From the NCBI GenBank assembly GCA_028869175.1, contig JAGWTB010000004.1, forward strand, positions 1-62,188: a stretch of DNA of 62,188 bases, in the 5' to 3' direction. The stretch's first letter is position 1; each line of letters starts with the position of its first letter. The DNA is from Sphingomonadales bacterium. Lineage in GTDB: Bacteria > Pseudomonadota > Alphaproteobacteria > Sphingomonadales > Sphingomonadaceae. The notes below the pieces were generated by a model. That model was given only the letters and a program-made list of their open reading frames with translations. It made no database searches and had not been told where the DNA came from. A program made the translations under genes and the position numbers. This document shows positions 6,222-15,399 of the stretch, piece after piece.

Positions 6222-7133
6222 GTGAGCCAGCCCTTGCCCAATACCAGCTTCCCCGCGTCCGCCACGCCCCGGGCGGGCGCGGGGGTTCGTGACGCCATCG
6301 CCCGCGCCGCCGACGCGACGGGGGCGGACTTCGACTATCTGCTCGCCGAGGCGCGGCTTGAATCGAGCCTTGATCCCTCGGCCCACGCCGGCACGTCGAG
6401 CGCGGCGGGGCTCTACCAGTTCACCGGCGGCACCTGGCTGGCGACGCTGGGCAAGCACGGGGCCGAACACGGCCTGTCCTTGCCCGAAGGGGCAACGCGG
6501 GCGCAGATCATGGCGCTGCGCTATGATCCGCAAGCCTCGGCGCTGATGGCGGGGGAACTCGCCAACGACAACCGCGCCGCGCTTTCCTCGGTGCTGGGCC
6601 GCGAGCCCGATGCCGCCGAACTCTACATGGCCCACTTTCTGGGGTCGGGCGGAGCCACCCGGTTTCTGACTGCGCTTGCCGCCGATCCCGGCCAGCCTGC
6701 CGCCGCGCTGCTGCCGCAGGCCGCTGCCGCCAACCGCACGATCTTCTTTGACCGCACCGGCGCGCCCCGCTCGCTGGGCGGAGTGATGGACCTGATGCGC
6801 GGGCGGATGGCCAGCGCGATGGGGCAGGGCGACATGGCCTCCTCCGTTTCGGGGGATGGGCCGGGTTGGGGGCTGACCGCCGGGTCAAGCACTGCGTGGA
6901 CCGAGGCTCCCCACCCCACAGCTGCTCCCCCTGAAGGGGAGGGGCTCACCCCATCTGGCCCCATCGCGCGGGAATTTGCCGCAGCCGGCAATGCCGTGCC
7001 GGCTCTGCCGTCCCGCCCTTCCATGTCAGCCACGCTGGCGGCGACCTTTGGGCTGGCGAGCGGGGCCGCGAGCGCCGGCGCGCCGCAATTCGTCCGCACC
7101 GCCTATGGCAAGCTGACGGCCATGGGACTGTGA
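6222..7133 (+). CDS. Lytic transglycosylase-like flagellar protein
   Basis: A 303-residue protein with an N-terminal SLT-type lysozyme-fold motif: LLAEARLESSLDPSAHAGTS (Glu of the ARLES motif as probable catalytic acid) followed by SAAGLYQFTGGTWLATLG, about residues 40-80. Such enzymes open peptidoglycan for the flagellar rod, a task done by FlgJ in enterobacteria; no other flgJ is seen here. No classical signal peptide is visible, consistent with export through the flagellar apparatus. The GTG start follows GGGAG. An odd Pro-rich stretch near residues 229-248 is encoded by a GC-rich repeat (see 6908-6950). flhA follows after 10 bp. Confidence 0.75.
   Translation: MSQPLPNTSFPASATPRAGAGVRDAIARAADATGADFDYLLAEARLESSLDPSAHAGTSSAAGLYQFTGGTWLATLGKHGAEHGLSLPEGATRAQIMALRYDPQASALMAGELANDNRAALSSVLGREPDAAELYMAHFLGSGGATRFLTALAADPGQPAAALLPQAAAANRTIFFDRTGAPRSLGGVMDLMRGRMASAMGQGDMASSVSGDGPGWGLTAGSSTAWTEAPHPTAAPPEGEGLTPSGPIAREFAAAGNAVPALPSRPSMSATLAATFGLASGAASAGAPQFVRTAYGKLTAMGL
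6908..6950. repeat. GC-rich palindromic repeat inside a coding region
   Basis: The segment contains CTCCCCCTGAAGGGGAG, the same kind of CTCCCC/GGGGAG hairpin seen in the intergenic region 30128-30497. Here it is read in frame and encodes a Pro/Glu/Gly linker (PHPTAAPPEGEGLTPSGP) in the transglycosylase-like protein. Confidence 0.55.
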
Positions 7134-7143
7134 GGGTGCGGCG

Positions 7144-9273
7144 ATGATGCATGTCCTCGCCCGCAGCAAGGACCTGACCGCGCTGGCCCTGCCGGCGGGC
7201 ATCCTCGCGCTGATCGTGCTGATGATCGTGCCGGTGCCGGCCGTGCTGCTCGACGTCTCGTTCGTCATCAACATCGCGTTGTCGGTGGCGATCCTGATGG
7301 CGGCGATGAACGCCGCCAAACCACTCGATTTCTCGTCATTCCCCTCGGTACTGCTGTTCGCCACGCTGCTGCGCCTGGCGCTCAACGTCGCCTCGACCCG
7401 GGTCGTGCTGGTGCACGGCCATGAGGGCGAGAGCGCGGCGGGCAAGGTGATCGAAGCCTTCGGGGCGTTCCTCATCGGCGGTAATTTCGCCGTGGGCCTG
7501 TTCGTCTTCATGATCCTGATGATCATCAACCTGGTGGTGGTGACCAAGGGCGCAGGGCGCGTTTCGGAAGTTTCCGCGCGCTTCACGCTCGATGCCCTGC
7601 CCGGCAAGCAGATGGCGATCGACGCCGATCTCGCCGCCGGCCTGGTCACGGCCGAGGAAGCCAAGGCGCGCCGCCGCGAAGTGGCGACCGAGGCGGACTT
7701 CTACGGTTCGATGGACGGTGCCAGCAAGTTCGTGAAGGGCGACGCGATCGCGGCGCTGCTGATCCTGGGGGTCAACATCCTCGCCGGCTTCTGCCTCGGC
7801 ATGCTCAGCCACGGGTTGAGCGCGGGGGAATCGGCGCAGCGATACATCACCCTGGCGGTGGGCGACGCGCTGGTGGCGCAGGTGCCGTCGCTGCTGCTGT
7901 CGATTGCCGCTGCCGTCATCGTTACCCGCGTTTCGGACAGCCGCGATCTGGCGGGGCAGATCGGCGGACAGTTCTCCAGCCCTTCCACCTGGCTGCCGGT
8001 CGGGCTGATCCTCGGCGCGATCGGGGTGATCCCGGCGATGCCGCAGACCATCTTCCTGCCCGCCGCCGGGCTCGCGTTCTGGCTGTGGCACAGCTTGCGC
8101 CGCCGGGCGGCAAAAGCACTGGTCCAGCCAGCGGAAGCCGCCGCGCCGCCGCCCGATCCTTCGCGCATCGTGCTGGCTGACGTTTCGGACCACACGCTGG
8201 TGACTATCGAGCTGGGCTACGGTCTGGTCCAGCTCGTCGATGAACGCCGGGGTGCGCCGCTGGTGGCGCGGATCACCGGGGTGCGCAAGCAGCTCAGCCA
8301 GTCGTTCGGCTTCGTCGTACCGCAGTTCCGCGTGCGCGACGCGCTGGAATTGGCACCCAACGATTACCGCATCCTGCTCGGCGGGGTGCCGCTGGGCGGG
8401 GCGACGATCCGGGCCGACCGGGTGCTGGCCATCGATGCCGGCGAAGTGCGCGAAAACCACCGCCTGTCGGGCGAGGAAACCCGCGATCCCAGCTTCGGCT
8501 GCCCGGCGCTGTGGATCGACCCGGCGCACCGCGACCACGCCATCGCCGAGGGGTTCCTGACCGTCGATTCCGCGACGGTGATCGCCACCCATCTCGGCCA
8601 GGTACTAGGCGAGCGTCCGCAGGCGCTGTTCGGGCCCGACGAGGCGCGCGCGCTGCTCGATGCGGTGAAGGACCATTCCGCCGGTCTGGTCGAAACGCTG
8701 CACCCGCAGCCGCTGCCACTCGCGGCGCTGACCCGGTTGCTGCGGGCGCTGCTGGAGGACGGCATTCCGCTCGGCCATCCGCTGCCGATCCTGTCCAGCC
8801 TCAGCCAGGCGGTGCAGCAGACGCTCGACCATGACCGGCTGATCGAACTGGTGCGCGCCGATCTGGGCGGGTTGATCGTCGGGCGCATCTGCGCGCCGGA
8901 CGAGCGACTGCCGGTGCTGACGCTCGACGCCGGGCTGGAGGCGATGATCGTGCAGGGGCTGCAGGATCCCGCCACCGGGCAGCCGGTGATCGAGCCCGAT
9001 CTCGCTCGTTCCATCGGCGAACGCATTGCCGACATCACTGCCCAGCGCGGCGCGTCGGCACCGCCGATGGCGCTGATCGTCCAGCCGCGCGCACGGCGGG
9101 CGCTCGCCGCGCTGCTGCGCCTGCGTGCGCCGTCCTGTCTGGTCCTGTCGATCGCCGAATTGCCAGCGGCGCAACTGATCGAGGTGATCGCGGTGATCGG
9201 CGGCGAAGCGCCGCCACCACCCGCGTTGCCTCATTCCGAACCCCTTCCACAGCAAGAAAGCCTTGCCGCATGA
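7144..9273 (+). CDS. flhA: Flagellar export gate protein FlhA
   Basis: Inner-membrane export-gate subunit of the flagellar type III secretion apparatus. The N-terminal half (residues about 1-315) holds eight predicted membrane helices and the FHIPEP signature RLALNVASTRVVLVHGHEG; a strongly conserved cytoplasmic loop GKQMAIDADLAAGLVTAEEA follows. The C-terminal cytosolic domain (about 345-700) receives chaperone-substrate complexes. At 709 residues it has full length. It starts 10 bp after the transglycosylase gene and its stop overlaps the fliA start by four bases. No flhB, fliP, fliQ or fliR is seen in the window. Confidence 0.97.
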   Translation: MMHVLARSKDLTALALPAGILALIVLMIVPVPAVLLDVSFVINIALSVAILMAAMNAAKPLDFSSFPSVLLFATLLRLALNVASTRVVLVHGHEGESAAGKVIEAFGAFLIGGNFAVGLFVFMILMIINLVVVTKGAGRVSEVSARFTLDALPGKQMAIDADLAAGLVTAEEAKARRREVATEADFYGSMDGASKFVKGDAIAALLILGVNILAGFCLGMLSHGLSAGESAQRYITLAVGDALVAQVPSLLLSIAAAVIVTRVSDSRDLAGQIGGQFSSPSTWLPVGLILGAIGVIPAMPQTIFLPAAGLAFWLWHSLRRRAAKALVQPAEAAAPPPDPSRIVLADVSDHTLVTIELGYGLVQLVDERRGAPLVARITGVRKQLSQSFGFVVPQFRVRDALELAPNDYRILLGGVPLGGATIRADRVLAIDAGEVRENHRLSGEETRDPSFGCPALWIDPAHRDHAIAEGFLTVDSATVIATHLGQVLGERPQALFGPDEARALLDAVKDHSAGLVETLHPQPLPLAALTRLLRALLEDGIPLGHPLPILSSLSQAVQQTLDHDRLIELVRADLGGLIVGRICAPDERLPVLTLDAGLEAMIVQGLQDPATGQPVIEPDLARSIGERIADITAQRGASAPPMALIVQPRARRALAALLRLRAPSCLVLSIAELPAAQLIEVIAVIGGEAPPPPALPHSEPLPQQESLAA

Positions 9274-10016
9274 GCCTTCATGATCACCGCGGATTCGCCG
9301 CCGGTGCCCGGGTTGCCGGTGCCTACCGGGGCGATACCGCCGACCGCATCCGCCGCTTCCTGCCGATGGTCCGGCGGCTCGCCTGGCATGTCCACGGATC
9401 GGGCCGCGACGGGATCGAGCTGGAGGACCTGATGCAGGCCGGGCTGGTCGCGCTGACCGAATGTTCGCAGCGCCATGCCGGCCCGGGCGAAGACGGTTTC
9501 GCCGCCTATGCCAAGTTGCGGGTGCGCGGGGCGATGGTGGACCTGATTCGCCGCACCGTGCCGCTGTCGCGCGGGGCAGGGGAGAAGCGGCGACTGGTGC
9601 GCGAAAAGGAAGCTGGCCTGCGCGCCGAACTGGGCCGCGATCCGTCGCAAAGCGAACTCGCTCTGGCGCTGGGCATTGCCGAGGCGGAACTGTTCCAGCT
9701 GCAGGCCGCCGGAGCCCCGGTGCGGTTCGAAGCGCTGGACGAGGCCTATTCGGACGCCGACATGGCCTTTGCCGATGACCGGCCCGACAGTCTGGCGCTG
9801 TTGCAGGACCAGGAAACGCGCGAATGCGTTGCAAGTGCAATTTCCCAATTGCCCGAACGGCTTCAGACCATCGTTCAGCTCTATTTCGTCGAGGAACTGA
9901 ACCTTGCGGAGATCGCCGAAGTGCTCGGCGTCAGCGTCCCGCGGGTGCATCAGCTGAAGGCGCAGGCACTGGACAAGCTGCGCGCGGCGCTGGCGGATGT
10001 TGCGGAAATACTCTGA
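9270..10016 (+). CDS. fliA: Flagellar sigma factor FliA (sigma-28)
   Basis: RNA polymerase sigma factor for late flagellar genes. Region 2 contains FLPMVRRLAWHVHGSG and ELEDLMQAGLVALTEC, then FAAYAKLRVRGAMVDLIR; region 3 has AELGRDPSQSELALALGI; region 4 has LPERLQTIVQLYFVEELNL with the helix-turn-helix LAEIAEVLGVSVPRVHQLK. Length (248) is typical. It is translationally coupled to flhA, and its antagonist FlgM is encoded at 5361-5666, so both sides of the hook-completion checkpoint are present. Confidence 0.96.
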   Translation: MSLHDHRGFAAGARVAGAYRGDTADRIRRFLPMVRRLAWHVHGSGRDGIELEDLMQAGLVALTECSQRHAGPGEDGFAAYAKLRVRGAMVDLIRRTVPLSRGAGEKRRLVREKEAGLRAELGRDPSQSELALALGIAEAELFQLQAAGAPVRFEALDEAYSDADMAFADDRPDSLALLQDQETRECVASAISQLPERLQTIVQLYFVEELNLAEIAEVLGVSVPRVHQLKAQALDKLRAALADVAEIL

Positions 10017-10034
10017 GAGATTTGCGCTGGATCA

Positions 10035-10793
10035 TTGCAATGTGAACCGAACGCGCCATTGCCCTCGCTGCCCGGCGCTGATAAGCGGTTCGGCATGTCC
10101 AGCTGCGATACCTGCGTCGTCCGTAATCGCGCCATCTGTTCTTCGCTCGACAAGGACGAGATTGTGGCGCTCAACGCCATCGGCCGGCGGCGTACGCTTT
10201 CGCCGGGGGAATCGCTGATCTGGGAAGGTGAGGATTCGGTCCTCGTCGCCAATGTCATCGATGGCGTTCTCAAGCTGTCTACCGGCACCGAGGATGGCCG
10301 CGAACAGATCGTTGGTGTCGTCTATCCTTCAGATTTCATTGGTCGCCCGTTCGGTTCGACCAGCGGTCACGGCGTCACCGCGCTGACCGAAGCGCGCGTC
10401 TGCGTGTTCAGCCGCAAGGACTTCGATGCCTTCGCGCGCGAACATCCCGCGCTGGAACACAAGCTGCTGGAGCGCACCCTGGGTGAACTCGACCGCACGC
10501 GCCGCTGGATGCTGCTGCTTGGCCGCAAGTCGGCGAGCGAAAAGGTCGCGAGTTTCCTGCTGGAAATGGCCGACCGTCTGTCAAACACCACCTGCGAGTC
10601 GGTGGGTGACAGCGTGGTCAAGCGTTTCGTCCTGCCATTTTCGCGCCAGCAGATCGCCGATGTGCTGGGCCTGACGATCGAAACCGTCAGCCGGCAGTTC
10701 ACCCGGCTGAAGGCGGACGGTGTGATCGACCTGCCTTCGCGCCGCGAAGTGATCATCACCAATGTTGCTTCGCTGACCGCCGAAGCCGGCTGA
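10035..10793 (+). CDS. fnr: Oxygen-sensing [4Fe-4S] FNR-type regulator
   Basis: Crp/Fnr-family regulator that, in this subfamily, is active without oxygen. From the start at 10035, Cys24, Cys27 and Cys35 (CDTCVVRNRAIC) and a central Cys123 (EARVCVF) match the four ligands of an FNR cluster. The cyclic-nucleotide-like beta-roll is residues about 50-140; the recognition helix LTIETVSRQFTRL keeps the ExxSR residues that read TTGAT half-sites. Perfect TTGAT/TTGAC-N4 palindromes occur before ccoN and ligA in this window. Start is uncertain: ATG 10095 would leave the first Cys at position 4. The neighbouring ccoNOQP and hemN are classic FNR targets. Confidence 0.92.
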   Translation: MQCEPNAPLPSLPGADKRFGMSSCDTCVVRNRAICSSLDKDEIVALNAIGRRRTLSPGESLIWEGEDSVLVANVIDGVLKLSTGTEDGREQIVGVVYPSDFIGRPFGSTSGHGVTALTEARVCVFSRKDFDAFAREHPALEHKLLERTLGELDRTRRWMLLLGRKSASEKVASFLLEMADRLSNTTCESVGDSVVKRFVLPFSRQQIADVLGLTIETVSRQFTRLKADGVIDLPSRREVIITNVASLTAEAG

Positions 10794-10820
10794 AACCCAC
10801 TTTTTGCCGTACAACAGCAA

Positions 10821-10854
10821 ACGGCACCGGACCGGGTGACCGGACCGATGCCGT
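10821..10854. terminator. Stem-loop between convergent fnr and ompW
   Basis: Arms 10821-10835 and 10840-10854 pair with two mismatches (ACGGCACCGGACCGG against its near complement) around a four-base loop. On the minus strand the stem is followed by a T-rich stretch, so it may end ompW transcription; it also lies just after fnr. The T-tract is weak. Confidence 0.5.
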
Positions 10855-10904
10855 AGCGAACCCGGGCTGGCGGGGCGAACCTGCGTCCGCCCCGCGCCCC
10901 CTGA

Positions 10905-11591
10905 TCAGAAGCGGAAGTAGACGCCGCCGCTGATAACCCATGGGTCAAGCTTGTGCTTGGTCGACAGCGCTTCGACACCGGCAGCGGTGTAGAAATGCGT
11001 CGTCGGCTTGATGAAATAGCGCTTGGCGTCGAACGAGATGCCCATGCCGGTGTCGTTCACCGGAATGTCCACGCCCGCCTGAAGGGCAAGGCCGAACGTG
11101 TCGTTGATCTTCAGGCTGCTCGCGCCCAAAGCCTTCGCGGTCGCGCCGGGCTTCTCGTCGATGAAGAAGAACAGCGCCGGGCCAACGCCGACGTAAGGTT
11201 TGATCGCACCGGCATCGAGGTGATACTTCAGCGTCACCGTGGCGGGCAGGATCATGACATGGTTGGCAATCGCCGCGCCGGCGATCGAACCGGTGCCGGT
11301 CACATGGTGGGTGGTGAGGCAGCAGATCGTCTCGATCGAGACGCTCGGCGTGGCGTAGTATTCCACCGCGATGGTCGGCACGACGTTGTCGTTCGCCTTG
11401 GTATCGGGCGAAGCGCCGAGCGCGGCGGCAACCGACGGGATCACGGACTTCACCGTGTCGATCTTGCCGTCGGGCAGCACGCCGGTGGCGAGGACCTTGA
11501 CCTGAATGCGACCGTCTGCGCTGCCGGCGTGGGCCGGGTTGGCGAGCATGGTAGCGGCGAGGGCCGCTGCAACGACAGTATACTTCTTCAT
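10905..11591 (-). CDS. ompW: OmpW-family outer membrane protein
   Basis: Small outer-membrane beta-barrel, 228 residues, with signal peptide (YTVVAAALAATMLANPAHA). OmpW hallmarks are visible: GRIQVKVLATGVLPDGK after the signal, PTIAVEYYATPSVSIETIC in the middle, the strand ATVTLKYHLDAGAIKPYVGV with GVGPALFFFIDE, and a C-terminal Phe (VISGGVYFRF) typical of barrel insertion. It is divergent from ccoN and has a strong GAGGGAAG ribosome site. OmpW is under FNR control in several bacteria, and a degenerate FNR site lies 93 bp upstream. Confidence 0.93.
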   Translation of the reverse strand: MKKYTVVAAALAATMLANPAHAGSADGRIQVKVLATGVLPDGKIDTVKSVIPSVAAALGASPDTKANDNVVPTIAVEYYATPSVSIETICCLTTHHVTGTGSIAGAAIANHVMILPATVTLKYHLDAGAIKPYVGVGPALFFFIDEKPGATAKALGASSLKINDTFGLALQAGVDIPVNDTGMGISFDAKRYFIKPTTHFYTAAGVEALSTKHKLDPWVISGGVYFRF

Positions 11592-11683
11592 CTTCCCTCA
11601 TCCTTCGCCGCATCGGCCGCCCTGTGCGGCCTGGGTCCTTTGCGACGTCGGGAGCGCAATCGTACCGACTCGGCGCGGAAACA

Positions 11684-11697
11684 TTGATCGGGCGCAA
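11684..11697. promoter_or_regulatory. Degenerate FNR-type half site near ompW
   Basis: TTGATCGGGCGCAA keeps one perfect TTGAT half and a partly matching right half (CGCAA for ATCAA). It lies 93 bp upstream of the ompW start. Weak on its own, noted because a perfect FNR box sits 44 bp away. Confidence 0.3.
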
Positions 11698-11740
11698 TTT
11701 TGCACTGCAGCGCAGAAAGATCAGCGGGTTTCCCGGCAAT

Positions 11741-11754
11741 TTGACCCGGGTCAA
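11741..11754. promoter_or_regulatory. FNR box upstream of ccoN
   Basis: TTGACCCGGGTCAA is a perfect palindrome of the TTGAY-N4-RTCAA class bound by FNR/FixK proteins, 86 bp before the ccoN ATG. If it sits at the usual -41.5 position, transcription would start near 11789. It could also act on the divergent ompW. Confidence 0.85.
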
Positions 11755-11839
11755 TGTTGCGACTGCAAATCAAAGCTAGCGCGGTGATGAGGTTTGTATT
11801 AGCAAGCTCTCATCTATTCACTCATGAGAGGGAAGGCTC

Positions 11840-13495
11840 ATGGATAAAATGATCGCGCGGGCTGCTTGGTGGCTCGCGGCGCTCCTCATTGCAGTACTTG
11901 CAGTGGCCGGAGCGGCAGATACGGGTTTTGCGATCCACATGGGCATCGTCGCGCTGGCGGCGGTGATCGGATTGTGGGTCAGCCTCACCCGGACCGACTA
12001 CAAGGCCGTGGCATCGGGGGCGATCACCGCGCCCGACCAGAGCCGCTATGATGACGACCCGATCCGTTGGGGCGTGATCGCCGTGGTGTTCTGGGGGCTC
12101 GCGGGCTTTCTGGCCGGTCTCTACATCGCATTGGAACTCGCCTTTCCGGCGCTCAACCTGGGCCTGGAATGGACGACGTTCGGTCGCTTGCGGCCGCTGC
12201 ACACGTCGGCAGTCATCTTCGCGTTCGGCGGCAACGCCCTGATCGCGTCGAGCTTCTATATCGTGCAGCGTACCTGCCGTGCGCGGCTGGCCTTCCCGGG
12301 CGTCGCCCGGTTCGTGTTCTGGGGCTATCAGCTGTTCATCGTCCTGGCGGCGACGGGCTATCTGCTCGGCATCAGCCAGGGCAAGGAATATGCCGAACCC
12401 GAATGGTACGTCGACCTCTGGCTCACGGTCGTCTGGGTGGCCTATCTGCTGGTCTTCGTCGGCACGCTGGTGAAGCGCAAGGAACCCCACATCTACGTGG
12501 CGAACTGGTTCTTCCTGTCGTTCATCCTGACCGTGGCGATGCTGCACCTGGTGAACAACATCAACCTGCCGGTCAGCCTGCTGGGTGCCAAGAGCTACCC
12601 GCTGTGGGCGGGCGTTCAGGGTGCACTGGTGCAGTGGTGGTATGGTCACAACGCGGTGGGCTTCTTCCTGACCGCCGGCTTCCTGGCGATGATGTACTAC
12701 TTCGTGCCGAAGCAGGCGGGTCGTCCGATCTACTCCTATCGCCTGTCGATCATCCACTTCTGGGCGCTGATCTTCCTCTACATCTGGGCTGGGCCGCACC
12801 ACCTCCACTATACCGCGCTGCCCGACTGGGCGCAGACGCTGGGCATGGTGTTCTCGGTGATGCTGTGGATGCCGAGCTGGGGCGGGATGATCAACGGCCT
12901 GATGACGCTGAACGGTGCCTGGGACAAGATCCGCACCGATCCGATCATCCGCATGATGGTGATGAGCCTGGCCTTCTACGGCATGTCGACCTTCGAAGGT
13001 CCGATGATGTCGATCAAGTCGGTCAACTCGCTGTCGCACTATACCGACTGGACCATCGGCCACGTCCACTCCGGTGCGCTGGGCTGGAACGGCATGATCA
13101 CCTTCTCGGCGGTCTATTTCCTGACGCCGCGCCTGTGGAACACCGGCCGCATGTACAGCGCCCGGATGATCAACTGGCACTTCTGGCTGGCGACCGCCGG
13201 GATCGTTTTCTACACCGCTTCGATGTGGGTGGCGGGCATCACCCAGGGCCTGATGTGGCGCGAATACGGCGCTGACGGCTACCTGGTGAACAGCTTTGCC
13301 GAAACCGTCGCCGCACTCCATCCGATGTATCTGCTGCGCGCTTTCGGCGGGCTGCTCTACCTCTCGGGCGGGTTCGTGATGGCCTACAACGTATGGCAGA
13401 CCATTGCCGGTCGTCAGCGGGTCGAGGAGCCGATGGATGTCGCTCCCTACGACGCCGAGACTGACCGTCCGCTGGTCGCCGTTCCTGCCGAATAA
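11840..13495 (+). CDS. ccoN: cbb3-type cytochrome c oxidase subunit I
   Basis: Catalytic haem-copper subunit of the high-affinity cbb3 terminal oxidase; reduces oxygen at the membrane and pumps protons. The 551-residue protein has twelve or more membrane helices. CcoN-specific stretches include [20 protein letters not shown] (first haem-ligand histidine region), [20 protein letters not shown] (copper-ligand region) and [20 protein letters not shown] (haem-ligand histidines). A strong AGGGAAGG ribosome site precedes the ATG. It heads ccoNOQP behind an FNR box. Confidence 0.97.
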   Translation: MDKMIARAAWWLAALLIAVLAVAGAADTGFAIHMGIVALAAVIGLWVSLTRTDYKAVASGAITAPDQSRYDDDPIRWGVIAVVFWGLAGFLAGLYIALELAFPALNLGLEWTTFGRLRPLHTSAVIFAFGGNALIASSFYIVQRTCRARLAFPGVARFVFWGYQLFIVLAATGYLLGISQGKEYAEPEWYVDLWLTVVWVAYLLVFVGTLVKRKEPHIYVANWFFLSFILTVAMLHLVNNINLPVSLLGAKSYPLWAGVQGALVQWWYGHNAVGFFLTAGFLAMMYYFVPKQAGRPIYSYRLSIIHFWALIFLYIWAGPHHLHYTALPDWAQTLGMVFSVMLWMPSWGGMINGLMTLNGAWDKIRTDPIIRMMVMSLAFYGMSTFEGPMMSIKSVNSLSHYTDWTIGHVHSGALGWNGMITFSAVYFLTPRLWNTGRMYSARMINWHFWLATAGIVFYTASMWVAGITQGLMWREYGADGYLVNSFAETVAALHPMYLLRAFGGLLYLSGGFVMAYNVWQTIAGRQRVEEPMDVAPYDAETDRPLVAVPAE

Positions 13496-13506
13496 GGGTG
13501 ACAGCC

Positions 13507-14268
13507 ATGACTGAAACCACTTCGAAAACCATCGAGCGCCACAAGAAGCTGGAGCGTAACGTGGCCCTCCTTGGTGTCTTCGCGTTCCTCGCGGTCACCG
13601 TCGGCGGCATCGTGGAAATCGCGCCATTGTTCTGGATCGACAACACCATCGAGAAGGTGAAGGGCGTTCGTCCCTACTCCCCGCTCGAACAGGCCGGCCG
13701 TGACATCTATGTCCGTGAAGGCTGCTACGTGTGCCACAGCCAGATGATCCGTCCGTTCCGTGACGAGGTCGAACGCTATGGCCACTACAGCCTTGCGGCG
13801 GAATCGATGTACGATCACCCGTTCCAGTGGGGTTCAAAGCGCACCGGGCCTGACCTGGCGCGCGTGGGCAACCGCTATTCGGACGAGTGGCATGTGCAGC
13901 ACCTCAAGGACCCGCGCGCGGTCGTCCCTGAATCGGTGATGCCGATGTACGCCTTCCTGGCCGACAAGGAACTCAACGCCGGTGACATGAAGGCCAGCCT
14001 CACGGCGCTTTACCGGGTCGGCGTTCCTTATACCAAGGAAGACATCGACAAGGCGAATGACGACCTCAAGGCCCAGGCCGATCCCAATGCCGACGCGGCA
14101 GACCTGCAGAAGCGCTATCCCAAGGCGCAGGTCCGCGACTTCGACGGCAATCCGGCTCGCCTGACCGAGATGGACGCGCTGATCGCTTACCTCCAGGTGC
14201 TTGGCACCATGGTCGACGTCAACAGTGCGGCGGCCCAGGAGGATCTAGCGACGGAGAAGGGCCGTTGA
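13507..14268 (+). CDS. ccoO: cbb3 oxidase mono-haem cytochrome c subunit II
   Basis: Membrane-anchored c-type cytochrome of the cbb3 oxidase, 253 residues. One N-terminal membrane helix ([20 protein letters not shown]) is followed by a single haem-binding motif [10 protein letters not shown] (Cys73, Cys76, His77) and the CcoO-typical sequence [20 protein letters not shown] with [10 protein letters not shown]. The distal Met ligand is probably in [12 protein letters not shown] 13507 was preferred to an in-frame GTG at 13498 because AAGGGTG lies just upstream of it. It overlaps ccoQ by four bases. Confidence 0.97.
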   Translation: MTETTSKTIERHKKLERNVALLGVFAFLAVTVGGIVEIAPLFWIDNTIEKVKGVRPYSPLEQAGRDIYVREGCYVCHSQMIRPFRDEVERYGHYSLAAESMYDHPFQWGSKRTGPDLARVGNRYSDEWHVQHLKDPRAVVPESVMPMYAFLADKELNAGDMKASLTALYRVGVPYTKEDIDKANDDLKAQADPNADAADLQKRYPKAQVRDFDGNPARLTEMDALIAYLQVLGTMVDVNSAAAQEDLATEKGR

Positions 14269-14438
14269 GCCCGCATTCGACCTATGAATCGCTGCGGCAC
14301 CTCGCCGACAGCTGGGGATTGATGGCCATGGCGGTGGTGTTTGTCGCATTCGCCGCCTGGCCGTTCCGCCCCGGCGCGCGTGAGGACAACGACACCGCGG
14401 CCAACATGATATTCAAGGACGACGACCATGGCGAATAA
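14265..14438 (+). CDS. ccoQ: cbb3 oxidase small subunit CcoQ
   Basis: A 57-residue single-helix protein that stabilises cbb3 oxidase in family members. It begins with TTG at 14265, overlapping the ccoO stop, which explains why simple ATG-based gene finding misses it. The sequence opens [18 protein letters not shown], has one membrane helix ([15 protein letters not shown]) and continues with the [18 protein letters not shown] tail typical of CcoQ. Its last codons overlap the start of ccoP by 11 bases. Position and pattern are decisive; a start at ATG 14322 would remove the conserved N terminus. Confidence 0.9.
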   Translation: MSPHSTYESLRHLADSWGLMAMAVVFVAFAAWPFRPGAREDNDTAANMIFKDDDHGE

Positions 14439-15324
14439 GCGCATCGACGACGCAACCGGCGTCGAGACCGTCGGTCACGAATGGGACGGCATCGAAGAAC
14501 TGAACAACCCGCTGCCGCGCTGGTGGCTGCTGACCTTCTACGCCTGCATCCTGTTTTCGATCGGTTATGTGGTGGTGTACCCCGCTATCCCGATGCTCAG
14601 CAAGGGTACCCAGGGCATGTGGGGGTGGACCAGCCGGGGCCAGCTTGCGGCGGAAGTGAAGGCGGAAACAGACCGGCGCGCGCCGATCATGGCGGCGATG
14701 GCCGCCACGCCGCTGGAAAGTCTGCCCGCGAACAAGCAACTGATGGAACAGGCAGTGGCCGGTGGCCGCGCCGCGTTCCGCGTTAACTGCGTCCAGTGCC
14801 ACGGTGCCGGCGCGGCGGGCGGCAACGGCTATCCCAGCCTGGTCGACGACGACTGGCTGTGGGGCGGTGACCTCAAGACCATCGAGCAGACGATCACCCA
14901 CGGCATTCGCCAGCCGGGCGATGCCCAGACCCGCACCAGCCTGATGCCCAGCTTCGGCAAGGACGGTATCCTGACGGCGGCGCAGGTCAGCGACGTCGCC
15001 AGCTATGTCCTGACCCTGTCGGGCAAGGAAAAGCCGGGCGCGGCATCGGCCAGCGGGCAGGCGATCTTCGCGGCCAACTGCGTCGCGTGCCACGGTGCGG
15101 ACGGCAAGGGCAGCCGCCAGTTCGGCGCGCCGAACCTGACCGACGGCATCTGGCTCTACGGTGGCACCAAGGCCAGTGTTCAGGCCAGCGTGACGAATGC
15201 CCATGCCGGTGTTATGCCCGCGTGGAACACCAAGCTTGATGCAGCCACGATCAAGATGCTGGCTGCCTATGTACACTCGCTGGGGGGTGGCGAGGACTTT
15301 GCTGCTGCGCCTGCGCAGCCCTAA
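14428..15324 (+). CDS. ccoP: cbb3 oxidase di-haem cytochrome c subunit III
   Basis: Di-haem electron-entry subunit of the cbb3 oxidase, 298 residues. It has the CcoP N-terminal motif EWDGIEELNNPLPRWWLLTF running into one membrane helix, then two cytochrome c domains with CVQCH (Cys121) and CVACH (Cys218). The pattern DDWLWGGDLKTIEQTITHGI and LTDGIWLYGGTKASVQASV is typical of the tandem domains. It overlaps ccoQ and is followed after 75 bp by ccoG. Confidence 0.97.
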   Translation: MANKRIDDATGVETVGHEWDGIEELNNPLPRWWLLTFYACILFSIGYVVVYPAIPMLSKGTQGMWGWTSRGQLAAEVKAETDRRAPIMAAMAATPLESLPANKQLMEQAVAGGRAAFRVNCVQCHGAGAAGGNGYPSLVDDDWLWGGDLKTIEQTITHGIRQPGDAQTRTSLMPSFGKDGILTAAQVSDVASYVLTLSGKEKPGAASASGQAIFAANCVACHGADGKGSRQFGAPNLTDGIWLYGGTKASVQASVTNAHAGVMPAWNTKLDAATIKMLAAYVHSLGGGEDFAAAPAQP

Positions 15325-15337
15325 TTCGCAGACTTTG

Positions 15338-15366
15338 CCGCCGGGGCTCTTTGGGAGTTCCGGCGG
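15338..15366 (+). terminator. Possible stem-loop between ccoP and ccoG
   Basis: CCGCCGG (15338-15344) can pair with CCGGCGG (15360-15366) with some further pairing inside, in the 75-bp gap between structural and assembly genes. There is no T-run, so attenuation or mRNA processing is as likely as termination. Confidence 0.3.
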
Positions 15367-15399
15367 AAGGGCTGCGGCCTCACCCGGTGGTAGTTTGAA

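Noticed and set aside
11822..13321. 499-codon minus-strand frame opposite ccoN
   Set aside because: Rich in His, Gln, Arg and Asp with no recognisable domain; ccoN on the other strand is certain.
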